A stretch of 64,000 nucleotides of DNA from Variovorax sp. 54 (GCF_002754375.1 NZ_PEFF01000001.1:5659501-5723500), one strand, 5' to 3'. Positions 25,366 through 33,629 are shown, numbered from the stretch's first letter. Translations and numbers: made by a program. The notes: generated by a model not told the origin, from the letters alone.

Positions 25366-25714
25366 TTGCACGACGGCGCGGAGGCATCCTGACTACTCTG
25401 TTGAGTCTTGCGTGATGTCGATCAACGCGCCCCTTGTGGGCTGCTATTGCATTCTTTGTGCTGGTGTCGCTTCGATTGTTGAAAACATCAAAATGAGGAT
25501 TAGGGCTGTTCACACGGTGGTTCTCGAAGTCCTCGCCAGTTGAATCGCCTATCCAATCGTCGGAGTCGCGCAGAACTGTCTGCCCGAGCGTCACGATGAC
25601 ATGCTCGATGTACCGCGTAGTTGATGCGCGCTCCGGGATCTCGCACTTCCCATTGGTCTTACCCATCGCCATCTTCGCCGCGTAGCAGCAATCTTTGACT
25701 TTACCCGGGGGCAT
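25145..25714 (-). CDS. Doubtful hypothetical ORF or gene remnant, convergent with xerD
   Basis: A 189-codon open frame whose first 110 or so residues lie in the low-G+C gap and whose remainder is antisense to the xerD 3' end. The first part (for example STTRYIEHVIVTLGQTVLRD) has ordinary composition and mixed codon use, while the part from about residue 118 on is Arg/Ala-rich as expected for an antisense shadow. I see no Shine-Dalgarno sequence. It could be a truncated gene that lost its 3' end when the patch arose, or chance. I do not recognise a family. Confidence 0.2.
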   Translation of the reverse strand: MPPGKVKDCCYAAKMAMGKTNGKCEIPERASTTRYIEHVIVTLGQTVLRDSDDWIGDSTGEDFENHRVNSPNPHFDVFNNRSDTSTKNAIAAHKGRVDRHHARLNRVVRMPPRRRAISRADGAPRAAASGARAPRACRWWWSRCRRAPAAAAPRADRRRGSTGAWRTHGAACAATAARGCRPRPPASSR

Positions 25715-25833
25715 CCGAACGGCGGGCTCTAAATGAAAAGAGTTCGCCCAATTTTGCTAGCTGGGGCCCTCGATAATCGTCAAATCCTGCGCCTCGTCTA
25801 TATTAGTGTCGGACGCACTATTTGGAGGAAAAG
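25366..25833. other. Low-G+C gap between xerD and the DUF4393-like gene
   Basis: A stretch of 468 bp with no secure gene. Base composition is visibly closer to even than in the flanking genes. It contains the 5' part of a doubtful minus-strand ORF (to 25714) and, near the right end, a weak promoter-like pair (TCGTCA at 25777-25782 and TATATT at 25799-25804, 16-bp spacer) in front of the DUF4393-like gene. I found no tRNA, integrase or flanking direct repeat in it. Confidence 0.5.
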
Positions 25834-26652
25834 ATGACCGGTGAAGACTCGATAAAAGTTGCCAAAGAGGGCGTGTCGCTTGTTGTCGAAGTCATTAAGG
25901 CTGCGGGTGATAACCCGCAGGTGAAGGAAGCTGCGAGTAATCTCGGCCAAACTGCAGTGACGCTGACGAAGACCATAAACAATGTTCTTGTCCCGCTAGC
26001 GGCCATTAACTTCGCCTTCGATAAGGCAAGAATCTACTTCGCAGGAAAATTTCAGCAGGAGATCGCCGAAAAAACGTCGGAAATCCCTCCCGAGCACATC
26101 GTGGAGCCGAAGGCTTCCATCGCTGGTCCGATGTTGCAGGGACTTGCGTTCACCCATGAAGAGCCCGACCTCAAAGAGATGTATCTCAATCTGTTGGCAA
26201 CTTCCATGGATGGGCGAACGGCTTCGGTTGCTCATCCCGCATTCGTTGAAATCATCAAGCAGCTTGACAGCGTTGATGCAAAAATGATTCGTGGCCTGCT
26301 CCAATCTCGGGTCGCGATTCCAATCGTTCAGATTCACAAAAAGCTACCTGGAAACGGTGGCTACAACGTACTTATCGAACACTTGTTGAATCTGAGTGAC
26401 CCACAGGGTGAGGCCGCTGAGCGTGTAGGTGTCCCGGCGATGGTTGACAACTGGATCCGTCTCGGCCTAGTTAGCGTTGCCTACGATAAGTTCTTCACCG
26501 ATGAGGCTCTCTATTCATGGGTGGAAAGACGTCCTGAATTCCTGCGACTAAGCCAAGAACCTCAATCTGACGGAGCAAAGGTTGAGTTCCAGAAGGGCAT
26601 CTTGCAATGCACCTCGCTTGGAAAACGTTTTGCGGATGCGGTGGGCCTGTAG
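25834..26652 (+). CDS. DUF4393/Abi-alpha-like protein (candidate abortive infection protein)
   Basis: A 272-residue cytoplasmic or membrane-associated protein. The N-terminus (about 1-60) is helical with an amphipathic to hydrophobic stretch (NVLVPLAAINFAFDKARIYF). The conserved core at about 95-150 (AGPMLQGLAFTHEEPDLKEM, then LLATSMDGRTASVAHPAFVE and IIKQLDSVDAKMI) matches my recollection of DUF4393, listed in Pfam as Abi_alpha. The C-terminal part predicts a winged-helix-like fold at best. The ATG at 25834 has GGAGG five bases upstream. Codon use is much less G+C-biased than in neighbours (line 25981-26040 has 28 G or C of 60, against 41 of 60 in xerD at 25201-25260), which suggests transfer. 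The abortive-infection role is a family-level assumption. Confidence 0.8.
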   Translation: MTGEDSIKVAKEGVSLVVEVIKAAGDNPQVKEAASNLGQTAVTLTKTINNVLVPLAAINFAFDKARIYFAGKFQQEIAEKTSEIPPEHIVEPKASIAGPMLQGLAFTHEEPDLKEMYLNLLATSMDGRTASVAHPAFVEIIKQLDSVDAKMIRGLLQSRVAIPIVQIHKKLPGNGGYNVLIEHLLNLSDPQGEAAERVGVPAMVDNWIRLGLVSVAYDKFFTDEALYSWVERRPEFLRLSQEPQSDGAKVEFQKGILQCTSLGKRFADAVGL

Positions 26653-26714
26653 CAGTTCCGAAAGAGTTCATTGGTTACGTGATTCGGCGGCACTTTGGCA
26701 AGGTGCACGCGCTC

Positions 26715-27599
26715 TCAGTTCTTGCGCTTGCGCGCTTCGATGGCCGGCACCAGCGTGTCGTAGAAGGCGCTCACCATGCGCATCTCGCGCCGCTCGGCGA
26801 GGCACAGCACGTGGGCGTAGGTAAAAATTTCGGTGTCGCTGAAGCCGACCATGTGCAGGTTGGGCCCCGGCACAAACTCCACGCCCGACACGGCCGCGAT
26901 GCCCAGGCCTTGCGCCACGGCTTCGCGGATCACTTCGCGACTGCTGATCTCCATCACCACGTCGACCTCGACCTTGGCTTTGGCCAGCGCCAGTTCGAGC
27001 GCTTTGCGCGTGGTCGATCCTTGCTCGCGCAGGATGAGCCGTTCGCCCTGCAGCTCTGCGAGCCGGATGTTGCGCCGCTTCGCAAAGCGGTGCGTGGAGG
27101 GCACGAACATCACGACCGGGTGCTGGCTGAAGGGCACCGACAGAAAGCGGTCGTCGCGCACCAGCTGCGCGAGCACGCCGACGTCGGCGCTGTAGTCGAG
27201 CAGGCGGTCGAGCACGTCCTGTGAATTGCCGGTGCTCACCGTGACCTTCACGTCGGGGTAGCGCAGGCTGAAGTCGACCAGCATCTTGGTCACGTGGTAC
27301 GGGCCCACGGCCGCCACGCGCAGGTGGCCGGTGCGCAGCGTGCCGGCATCGCCGAGCAGTGCCACCGCATCGCCTTCGAGGCTGAAGATCTGCTGCGCGA
27401 GCTGCATGAGCTGTTCGCCGATTTCGGTGAGCTGCACGCGCCGGCCGCGCCGGTGGAAGAGCTCGACCTGGTAGGCCTCTTCGAGAAAGCGCACCTGCGT
27501 GGTGATGGTGGGCTGGCTCACATGCAGGTGTTCGGCAGCCCGCGTGAAGCTGCCTTCGCGGGCCACGGCATAGAAGGAACGCAGCTGGGTGAGGCGCAT
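26715..27599 (-). CDS. LysR family regulator, probable regulator of the phn cassette
   Basis: A 294-residue LysR protein with an HTH at about residues 3-60 (SFTRAAEHLHVSQPTITTQV) and a substrate-binding domain with LREQGSTTRKALE, a CysB/CbbR-like ligand-pocket segment near 190. It is divergent from phnD with 247 bp between. Two inverted repeats, at 27614-27640 and 27667-27687, lie in that gap; the first has the T-N11-A form bound by LysR proteins. It most likely controls the phosphonate genes and itself. The ligand could be a phosphonate or 2-aminoethylphosphonate derivative. Confidence 0.92.
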   Translation of the reverse strand: MRLTQLRSFYAVAREGSFTRAAEHLHVSQPTITTQVRFLEEAYQVELFHRRGRRVQLTEIGEQLMQLAQQIFSLEGDAVALLGDAGTLRTGHLRVAAVGPYHVTKMLVDFSLRYPDVKVTVSTGNSQDVLDRLLDYSADVGVLAQLVRDDRFLSVPFSQHPVVMFVPSTHRFAKRRNIRLAELQGERLILREQGSTTRKALELALAKAKVEVDVVMEISSREVIREAVAQGLGIAAVSGVEFVPGPNLHMVGFSDTEIFTYAHVLCLAERREMRMVSAFYDTLVPAIEARKRKN

Positions 27600-27613
27600 C
27601 GCGGGAGCCTTTC

Positions 27614-27640
27614 TGATCTATAGCTTCAGTATATAGATCA
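27614..27640. promoter_or_regulatory. LysR-type operator candidate upstream of phnD
   Basis: Perfect 9-bp arms TGATCTATA (27614-27622) and TATAGATCA (27632-27640) with a 9-base centre. The site is 15 bp upstream of the LysR start and unusually AT-rich for the region. It fits an autoregulatory LysR recognition site. Confidence 0.6.
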
Positions 27641-27666
27641 TCGAAAAAATTTGAATTTGATAGATA

Positions 27667-27687
27667 CGAGTACCAGTGATGTACTCG
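27667..27687. promoter_or_regulatory. Second inverted repeat upstream of phnD
   Basis: Perfect 7-bp arms CGAGTAC (27667-27673) and GTACTCG (27681-27687) with a 7-base loop. Its centre is 50 bp from the centre of the first repeat, about five helical turns, so both could face one LysR tetramer. A short RNA hairpin is the alternative. Confidence 0.45.
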
Positions 27688-27846
27688 CGCTCAAGACGGA
27701 CCAGGCCTCGACAGAAACACGCCGGACGTCCCGAATCCTCACGCTGTCATCACCATGACACGCACGACTGGAAGACTCGAAACGGGTACTTTTGCCCTTC
27801 GAAACGACCTGAGGATTCCATGCAACGCAGACCACTGGAGACAACC

Positions 27847-28713
27847 ATGATGAAGCGTAGAAAGTTGCTGCTCGGCACTGCCGCCGTGACAGCGTCCGCC
27901 TTCGTGCCGATGGCACGGGCACAGCAGGTTCTCACTGTCGGGCTGATTCCTTCCGAGGATTCGCGCGCCATGATTGCCAACAGCCAGGCCATGATGGACA
28001 TGCTGTCCAAGGCCCTCGGTTTCGCGGTCAAGCCCTTCGTGGCGGCCGACTACAACGGGGTGATCGAAGCGCTGCGTTCCAAGCGGCTCGACGTGGCCTA
28101 CCTCGGCCCGTTCTCTTATGTGCTGGGCACCACGGTGGCCGACATCGAGGCCTTTGCAGTGGCCGAGACCAAGAAGGCCGGGCGCTCCTACTATCACAGC
28201 CAGATCGTGACCCACAAGGACACCGGCATCAAGACGGTGGCCGACCTCAAGGGCAAGACCTTCGCCTTTGTCGACCCCAGCTCGACCTCGGGCCATCTGT
28301 TCCCGAAGGCCGGCCTGATGAAGGCGGGCTTCAATCCCGACAAGGATTTCGGCCGCGTGATTTTTTCGGGCTCGCACGACTCGAGCGCGATCGCGGTGCA
28401 GAACAAGAAGGTGGACGCCGCGGCCATTGCCGACCGCATCCTCGACGCTGCCGTGTCCAAGGGCCTGGTCAAGCGCGAGGACCTGGTCGAGGTCTGGAAG
28501 TCGGAACCGATTCCCGAGTCGCCCACCGTGTGGCGCAAAGACCTGCCTGCCGACCTGAAGAAGCGCGTGCAGGCCGCCTTCCTGCAGGTGAAGGACATTC
28601 CCTGGTCCGACCAGGGTCTGCTCAACGGTTTCCACCCGACCAACGACGCGGCCTACGACATCATCCGCGACACGGCCAAGGTGCTGAACCTCGACCTGAG
28701 GAAGATGAAATGA
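27847..28713 (+). CDS. phnD: Phosphonate ABC transporter substrate-binding protein (PhnD-like)
   Basis: The periplasmic receptor of a phosphonate or phosphite importer, 288 residues. A twin-basic signal peptide (MMKRRKLLLG, ending near MARAQ) is followed by VGLIPSEDSRAMI at about 32-44 and the PhnD/PtxB-type segments LDVAYLGPFSY and FVDPSSTSGHLFP, where Tyr and Ser residues hold the phosphonate oxygens. GGAG lies six bases before the ATG; an ATG at 27820 is a weaker alternative. The stop overlaps phnC by 4 bp (ATGA), so the transporter genes are coupled. Confidence 0.92.
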   Translation: MMKRRKLLLGTAAVTASAFVPMARAQQVLTVGLIPSEDSRAMIANSQAMMDMLSKALGFAVKPFVAADYNGVIEALRSKRLDVAYLGPFSYVLGTTVADIEAFAVAETKKAGRSYYHSQIVTHKDTGIKTVADLKGKTFAFVDPSSTSGHLFPKAGLMKAGFNPDKDFGRVIFSGSHDSSAIAVQNKKVDAAAIADRILDAAVSKGLVKREDLVEVWKSEPIPESPTVWRKDLPADLKKRVQAAFLQVKDIPWSDQGLLNGFHPTNDAAYDIIRDTAKVLNLDLRKMK

Positions 28714-29561
28714 TCGAGATCCGCGGGCTGTGCAAGCGCTACGGCGACTTCACCGCGCTCCACCGTGTCGACCTCACGGTGGCCAAGGGTGAGTTCGTCG
28801 TCATCCTCGGCGCGTCGGGTGCGGGCAAGTCGACCTTGCTGCGTTGCATCAACCACCTGGCCGAGCCGAGCGAAGGCGAGATCCATGTGGACGGCGAGCG
28901 CTCGCGCGGCGACCGCGCCGGGCTGCGCAAGGTGCGTCGCGACGTGGCGATGATCTTCCAGCACTACAACGTGGTGCCGCGCCTGTCGGTGCTCAAGAAC
29001 GTGCTGACGGGGCGGCTGGGTTCCATGCCCGCGATGCTGTCGTGGTTCCAGGTGTTCCCCTCGAAGGACATCGCCATCGCCCGCGAATGCCTGCGCCGCG
29101 TCGAGCTCGACCACAAGGCCGACTTGCGCACCGACACGCTCTCGGGCGGACAGAAGCAGCGCGTGGGCATTGCCCGCGCGCTGGCGCAAAAGCCGAAGGT
29201 GATCCTGGCCGACGAGCCCGTCGCCAGCCTCGACCCCAAGACCTCGCGCAAGGTGCTGAACTACCTGAAGCAGGCCAGTCGGCAGGACGGCATCACGGTG
29301 ATCTGCAACCTGCACCAGGTCGACTACGCCCGCGAGTTCGCGCAGCGCGTGATCGGCGTGGCGGGCGGACGCATCGTGTTCGAAGGCCGGCCCGACGAGC
29401 TGACCGACGAGGTGCTGCACCTCATCTATCCGGGCGGCGTGGACGAAGGCGCTGAAGTCGCCCCTGCAGGCGCAGAGCCTGCAACGTCGACCTTGCCCGC
29501 CGCGGCCCTTCATGCGGTGCCGGCGCGCACCGCCCCGCAACTCGCCATGGAGCAATCATGA
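28710..29561 (+). CDS. phnC: Phosphonate ABC transporter ATP-binding protein (PhnC-like)
   Basis: The ATPase of the importer, 283 residues. Walker A GASGAGKS is at about 34-41, signature LSGGQKQR at 144-151 and Walker B VILADEP at 164-170. A C-terminal Ala/Pro/Thr-rich tail of about 40 residues (about 245-283) extends beyond the usual PhnC end and looks like a disordered appendix. The start overlaps phnD and the stop overlaps phnE, each by 4 bp. Confidence 0.93.
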   Translation: MIEIRGLCKRYGDFTALHRVDLTVAKGEFVVILGASGAGKSTLLRCINHLAEPSEGEIHVDGERSRGDRAGLRKVRRDVAMIFQHYNVVPRLSVLKNVLTGRLGSMPAMLSWFQVFPSKDIAIARECLRRVELDHKADLRTDTLSGGQKQRVGIARALAQKPKVILADEPVASLDPKTSRKVLNYLKQASRQDGITVICNLHQVDYAREFAQRVIGVAGGRIVFEGRPDELTDEVLHLIYPGGVDEGAEVAPAGAEPATSTLPAAALHAVPARTAPQLAMEQS

Positions 29562-30379
29562 TTGCCATCGGACGCTTCAATGTGCTGATCGCCAAGAGCG
29601 GTGGCAACCCCGGGTGGTGGAAATACGCCGTGGCCGTGCTCGCCGGCATCGGCGTGCTCTGGTGGGCCGCCATCGGCAGCCAGGTGAGCTTCGGCGAACT
29701 GGCCAAGGGCATGCCGTGGATCGCCGACTTCCTCGGGCGCATGCTGCCGCCCAACTGGGAGTTCATGCAGAAGCTCGTGGGCCCCGCCATCGAGACCGTG
29801 CAGATCGCGCTGTGGGGCACGCTGCTGGCGGTGATCCTGGCAGTGCCGCTGTGCTTCTTCGCGGCGCGCAACATCTCGCCGAACGTCGCCGTGTTTCATG
29901 CGATGCGGCAGGTGCTCAACATCACGCGCGGCATCAACGAGATCATCCTGGCGCTGATCTTCGTGGCGGCCGTCGGCCTCGGTCCGTTCCCCGGCGTGCT
30001 GGCGCTGGCGCTGCACGGTGCGGGCATGCTCGGCAAGTTCTTCGCCGAGTCGATCGAGGAGATCGACCAGGGCCCGCTCGAAGCGCTGCGCGCCACCGGT
30101 GCAGGGCCGATCCAGACCATCATCTTCGGCGTCATTCCGCAGGTGGTCACCGCGTGGATCGGCGTGATCGTCTACCGCTTCGAGACCAACCTGCGCCAGG
30201 CCACCGTGCTGGGCATGGTGGGCGCGGGCGGCATCGGCTTCGAGCTCGTGGGCAGCATGAAGCTGTTCCAGTACCAGGACACGGCCACCTGCATCCTGGT
30301 GATCGTCGTGATGGTCATGACCGCCGACTACCTCTCGACCCGGCTGCGCGGCTGGATCCAGCAGGGCGCGCACCGGTGA
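29558..30379 (+). CDS. phnE: Phosphonate ABC transporter permease (PhnE-like)
   Basis: The membrane channel of the importer, 273 residues, about six membrane segments. The EAA-type loop that docks with the ATPase is seen as EALRATGAGPIQTIIFGVIP near residues 179-198. The ATG overlaps the phnC stop by 4 bp. A single permease is present, as in PhnCDE systems with one membrane protein type. The operon continues after 59 bp with an iron-dependent dehydrogenase. Confidence 0.93.
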   Translation: MIAIGRFNVLIAKSGGNPGWWKYAVAVLAGIGVLWWAAIGSQVSFGELAKGMPWIADFLGRMLPPNWEFMQKLVGPAIETVQIALWGTLLAVILAVPLCFFAARNISPNVAVFHAMRQVLNITRGINEIILALIFVAAVGLGPFPGVLALALHGAGMLGKFFAESIEEIDQGPLEALRATGAGPIQTIIFGVIPQVVTAWIGVIVYRFETNLRQATVLGMVGAGGIGFELVGSMKLFQYQDTATCILVIVVMVMTADYLSTRLRGWIQQGAHR

Positions 30380-30438
30380 CCCGCTCGTTCTTCGCGTCTC
30401 TCCCCGCGGCGTTTGCCGCCTCCTGAAGAAACCCCTCC

Positions 30439-31542
30439 ATGAGCGCCAACTACCACAACCCCGTGCACAGCGTGTACGGGGCAGGGGCCCTGCTGTCCCT
30501 GCCGAAGCTGCTCGAAGGCCGGCGCGCCGCGCTGGTGACCTTTCCCGAGGCGCGTGCGCTGGGCCTGCTCGACCGGCTGGAGGCCGTGCTCGGGGACGCG
30601 CTGGCCTGCACGCTCGACCAGACGCGGCCCAACCCCGACGTGGCGGAACTGGCCGAAACCTACGAGTGGTTCTGGCGCACGCATGCCGACGTCGAGGTGA
30701 TCGTCGCGGTCGGCGGCGGCAGCGCCATCGACACGGCGAAGGCGCTGATGGTGGCCGACGACCACGGGCGCTTTGCCGATCTGGTGGCCGGGCTCGCGGG
30801 CGAGCGGCCCTTCGTGGCCACGCGCCACAAGACGCTCATCGCCGTGCCCACCACGGCGGGCACCGGCAGCGAGGTCACGCCCTGGGCCACCATCTGGGAC
30901 CGCGAGCGGCAGAAGAAGTACTCGCTGCACCTGCCGCAGACCTGGCCGAGCCATGCCATCGTCGATCCCGAGCTGATGTTGTCGCTGCCCGCGGCGGTCA
31001 CGCTGCAGAGTGGGCTCGATGCGCTGTCGCATGCGCTCGAAGCGATCTGGAACGTCAACGCCAATCCGATGTCCGACACCTTCGCTGTCGCGGCCGTGCA
31101 GGACACGCTGGAGGTGCTGCCGCAGCTCATGGCCCGGCTCGACGACGTGGCGCTGCGCGGGCGCATGGCGCTCGCGGCGCTGAAGGCGGGCATGGCGTTC
31201 TCCAACACCAAGACCGCGCTCGCGCATTCCATCTCGTACGAGATGACGCTGCGCTACGGCCTGCCGCACGGCATTGCCTGTTCGTTCCCGCTGCCGATGG
31301 TGCTGGCGCGGGCCATTGGCCGCCGGCCCGACCGCGACGCGGTGCTGGCGCAGGCGCTGCGCATGCCGCTGGCCGAGGCGCCGGCGCTGCTCGCTGCCTT
31401 CATCGAATCGCTGGGCGTGAAGACGCGTTTCGCCGACTACGGTGTGGGCGAGGACGAGGCGCGCGAGATGCTGCGCCATGCGCAGGGCGGGGCGCGCGGG
31501 CGCAACTTCATCGGCAACGATGTGGAGGCGCAAGAAGCCTGA
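30439..31542 (+). CDS. Iron-containing alcohol dehydrogenase, possible phosphonoacetaldehyde reductase type
   Basis: A group III alcohol dehydrogenase of 367 residues. The nucleotide-binding motif VGGGSAID is at about 91-98, TTAGTGSEVTPWA at 138-150, and the metal ligands Asp194, His198, His263 and His277 are all present (GLDALSHALE, LAHSISYE, GLPHGIA). Enzymes FomC and PhpC, which reduce phosphonoacetaldehyde to 2-hydroxyethylphosphonate, belong to this family. The gene follows phnDCE by 59 bp, so the enzyme may act on a phosphonate alcohol or aldehyde. A general alcohol dehydrogenase or maleylacetate reductase is the alternative. No C-P cleaving enzyme follows. Confidence 0.87.
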   Translation: MSANYHNPVHSVYGAGALLSLPKLLEGRRAALVTFPEARALGLLDRLEAVLGDALACTLDQTRPNPDVAELAETYEWFWRTHADVEVIVAVGGGSAIDTAKALMVADDHGRFADLVAGLAGERPFVATRHKTLIAVPTTAGTGSEVTPWATIWDRERQKKYSLHLPQTWPSHAIVDPELMLSLPAAVTLQSGLDALSHALEAIWNVNANPMSDTFAVAAVQDTLEVLPQLMARLDDVALRGRMALAALKAGMAFSNTKTALAHSISYEMTLRYGLPHGIACSFPLPMVLARAIGRRPDRDAVLAQALRMPLAEAPALLAAFIESLGVKTRFADYGVGEDEAREMLRHAQGGARGRNFIGNDVEAQEA

Positions 31543-31614
31543 GAAGGTGCGAGCCGGAGGTCCGGCGATGTTTCAAAATGGACGCTCTTATTCAAGAGAC
31601 ATCGAGAGACATCC

Positions 31615-32583
31615 ATGAACCTTCGCAGACTCTGCACCGGCCTCGCGCTGGCCACGACCGCCGGCCTGGCCATCGCCCAGGGCTATCCCACCGCCAAGCC
31701 CATCCGCCTGATCGTCGGCTACCCGCCCGGCGGCGGCATCGACTTTGCGGCGCGCACGGTGCAGGTGCCGCTGCAGGAAGCGCTGAAGCAGCAGCTGGTG
31801 GTCGACTACAAGCCAGGCGCCAGCGGCATGATCGCGGCCACCGAGCTCACGCGCCAGCCGGCCGACGGCTACACGCTGCTGCTGGCCAACACCGGCCCCT
31901 TCGCCATCGCGCCGTACCTGCAGAGCAAGCCGCCGTACGACCCGATCAAGCAGTTCACCTACATCGGCCAGATCAGCCAGGGCAGCTACATCGCCGTGAC
32001 GCGGCCCGACCATCCGGCGAAGAACCTCAAGGAGTTCGTGGCGTGGGCCAAGGGCCAGCCCGGCAAGGTCAACTTCGCCTCGGGTGGCAACGGCACCTCG
32101 ACGCACCTGAACGGCGAGCTCATGAATCAGGTGACGGGCCTGGACATGACGCACGTGCCGTACAAGGGCAGCGCACCTGCGGTGCAAGACCTGCTCGGCG
32201 GGCAGACGCAGATCCTCATCGACGCGGGCAGCGTGCTGCTGCCGCAGGTGAAGGGCGGCAAGCTCAAGGCGCTGGCCGTGACCGGCCCGGTGCGCGACCC
32301 GCAACTGCCCGACGTGCCGACGGTGAAGGAACTGGGCCTCGCAGGCATGGAGGCAGTCGGCTTCCAGGGGCTGGTCGGCCCCGCCAACATGCCGAAGGAC
32401 GTGGTCGATCGCCTGTCGGGTGAACTCGCCAAGGCCTTGGCGACGCCCGAGATCAAGGCCAAGTTCGCGACGGCCGGCGCCGAGGTGCATCCGCTCGGCC
32501 CGGCGGCGTTTGCGGCTTTCGTCAAGGCGGACAATGAGAAATGGTCCAAGCTGATCCGCGAACGCAAGCTGCAGCTGGACTGA
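31615..32583 (+). CDS. Bug/TctC family solute-binding protein
   Basis: A periplasmic receptor of 322 residues. The signal peptide ends in AGLAIA and the Bug hallmark YPTAKPIRLIVGYPPGGGID follows at about 24-43. Family segments VVDYKPGASGMIAATEL and VPYKGSAPAVQDLLGGQ are present. It lies 72 bp behind the iron dehydrogenase and 26 bp ahead of a second Bug gene on the same strand, so it may belong to the same long transcript. No TctA or TctB partner is adjacent. Confidence 0.93.
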   Translation: MNLRRLCTGLALATTAGLAIAQGYPTAKPIRLIVGYPPGGGIDFAARTVQVPLQEALKQQLVVDYKPGASGMIAATELTRQPADGYTLLLANTGPFAIAPYLQSKPPYDPIKQFTYIGQISQGSYIAVTRPDHPAKNLKEFVAWAKGQPGKVNFASGGNGTSTHLNGELMNQVTGLDMTHVPYKGSAPAVQDLLGGQTQILIDAGSVLLPQVKGGKLKALAVTGPVRDPQLPDVPTVKELGLAGMEAVGFQGLVGPANMPKDVVDRLSGELAKALATPEIKAKFATAGAEVHPLGPAAFAAFVKADNEKWSKLIRERKLQLD

Positions 32584-32609
32584 CCGATCTTTCTCCTTCT
32601 CCTCGACGC

Positions 32610-33620
32610 ATGCCTTTCATCGACACCATGAACTTCCTCGCCGCCTCCAAGCACTCGCGCCGCACCACGACCCGGCTGCTCGCCGCCGCGGCGCTGTGCG
32701 CGGCCAGCGGCGCGCATGCGCAGGCCGTGCCGCGCACCGTGCGGCTCATCGTGGCCTACCCGGCGGGCGGCGTGAGCGACGTGGTCGCCCGCGCGCTCGG
32801 CGACCGGCTCGCCACGCAACTGGGCACCACGGTGATCGTCGACAACCGCGCGGGCGCGAGCGGGGCCATCGGCATGGACGCCGTGGCCAAGGCCGCGCCC
32901 GACGGCGCGACGCTGGGCTTCTCGGCCATCAGCCCGCTGGTGCTGAGCCCGCACCTGGGCAAGCTGCCGTTCGACCCGCTGAAGGACATCGTGCCGGTGG
33001 CCAGCGTGATGTATTCGCCCGTGCTGCTGGTCGCTACGCCCGCCAGCAAGGCGAAAGATTTCCGCGCACTGATTGCCGAGGCCAAGGCGCAGCCTGGCGC
33101 AGTGCGCTGGGCCACGTCGGGGCCGGCCTCGCTCGGGCACATCGTGCTCGAGCAGGTGCGCGCGACGGCCGGCGTGGACATCACGCACGTGCCTTACAAG
33201 GGCGGCGGCCAGCAGCTCAACGACGCGCTGAGCGGGCAGTTTGAAATTTTGTCGACCAACGCCAGCCCGACGTTGTCGGCGCACATCCAGTCGGGCAAGC
33301 TGCGCCCGCTGGCGGCCGGCGCGCCCGCGCGGCTCGAGAGCCTGCCGCAGGTGCCCACGCTGGCCGAGCTGGGCTACAGCGCGGCCAACATCCATTCGCT
33401 GTTCGGCGTGTTCGCGCCCGCGGGCACGCCGGCGGCGCTGGTCGCGAAGTACAACGCCGAGATCAACAAGGCGCTCGCCAGCCCCGAGCTGCGCGCCAAG
33501 CTCACGGCCACCGACAACGTGCCCGCCACGGGCACGCCCGCCGCCTTCGCCAAGGAAATCGCCAGCGAGTTCGAGAGCAACGGCCGCATCGTGAAGGCCG
33601 CGGGCATCAAGGCCGATTGA
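32610..33620 (+). CDS. Bug/TctC family solute-binding protein
   Basis: A second, divergent Bug receptor, 336 residues from the ATG at 32610. The leader is longer than usual (about 38 residues, cleavage near GAHA-QA), so the ATG at 32628 may be the true start; neither has a clear Shine-Dalgarno sequence. The core motifs VRLIVAYPAGGVSDVVAR and VDNRAGASGAIGMDAVA identify the family. It follows the first Bug gene by 26 bp. The two proteins differ clearly in sequence, so they probably bind different ligands and are not a recent duplication. Confidence 0.9.
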   Translation: MPFIDTMNFLAASKHSRRTTTRLLAAAALCAASGAHAQAVPRTVRLIVAYPAGGVSDVVARALGDRLATQLGTTVIVDNRAGASGAIGMDAVAKAAPDGATLGFSAISPLVLSPHLGKLPFDPLKDIVPVASVMYSPVLLVATPASKAKDFRALIAEAKAQPGAVRWATSGPASLGHIVLEQVRATAGVDITHVPYKGGGQQLNDALSGQFEILSTNASPTLSAHIQSGKLRPLAAGAPARLESLPQVPTLAELGYSAANIHSLFGVFAPAGTPAALVAKYNAEINKALASPELRAKLTATDNVPATGTPAAFAKEIASEFESNGRIVKAAGIKAD

Positions 33621-33629
33621 CCCCGGCGC

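Noticed and set aside
25366..25833. tRNA gene or phage attachment site behind xerD
   Set aside because: I found no cloverleaf, no CCA-type end and no direct repeat between the two borders.
27847..30379. Phosphite importer (PtxABC-like) with phosphite dehydrogenase
   Set aside because: The downstream enzyme is a group III alcohol dehydrogenase, not a D-hydroxyacid-type PtxD. A phosphite ligand for PhnD is still possible.
30439..31542. Maleylacetate reductase as identity of the iron dehydrogenase
   Set aside because: The fold would allow it, but no ring-cleavage dioxygenase is nearby and the gene follows phnDCE directly.
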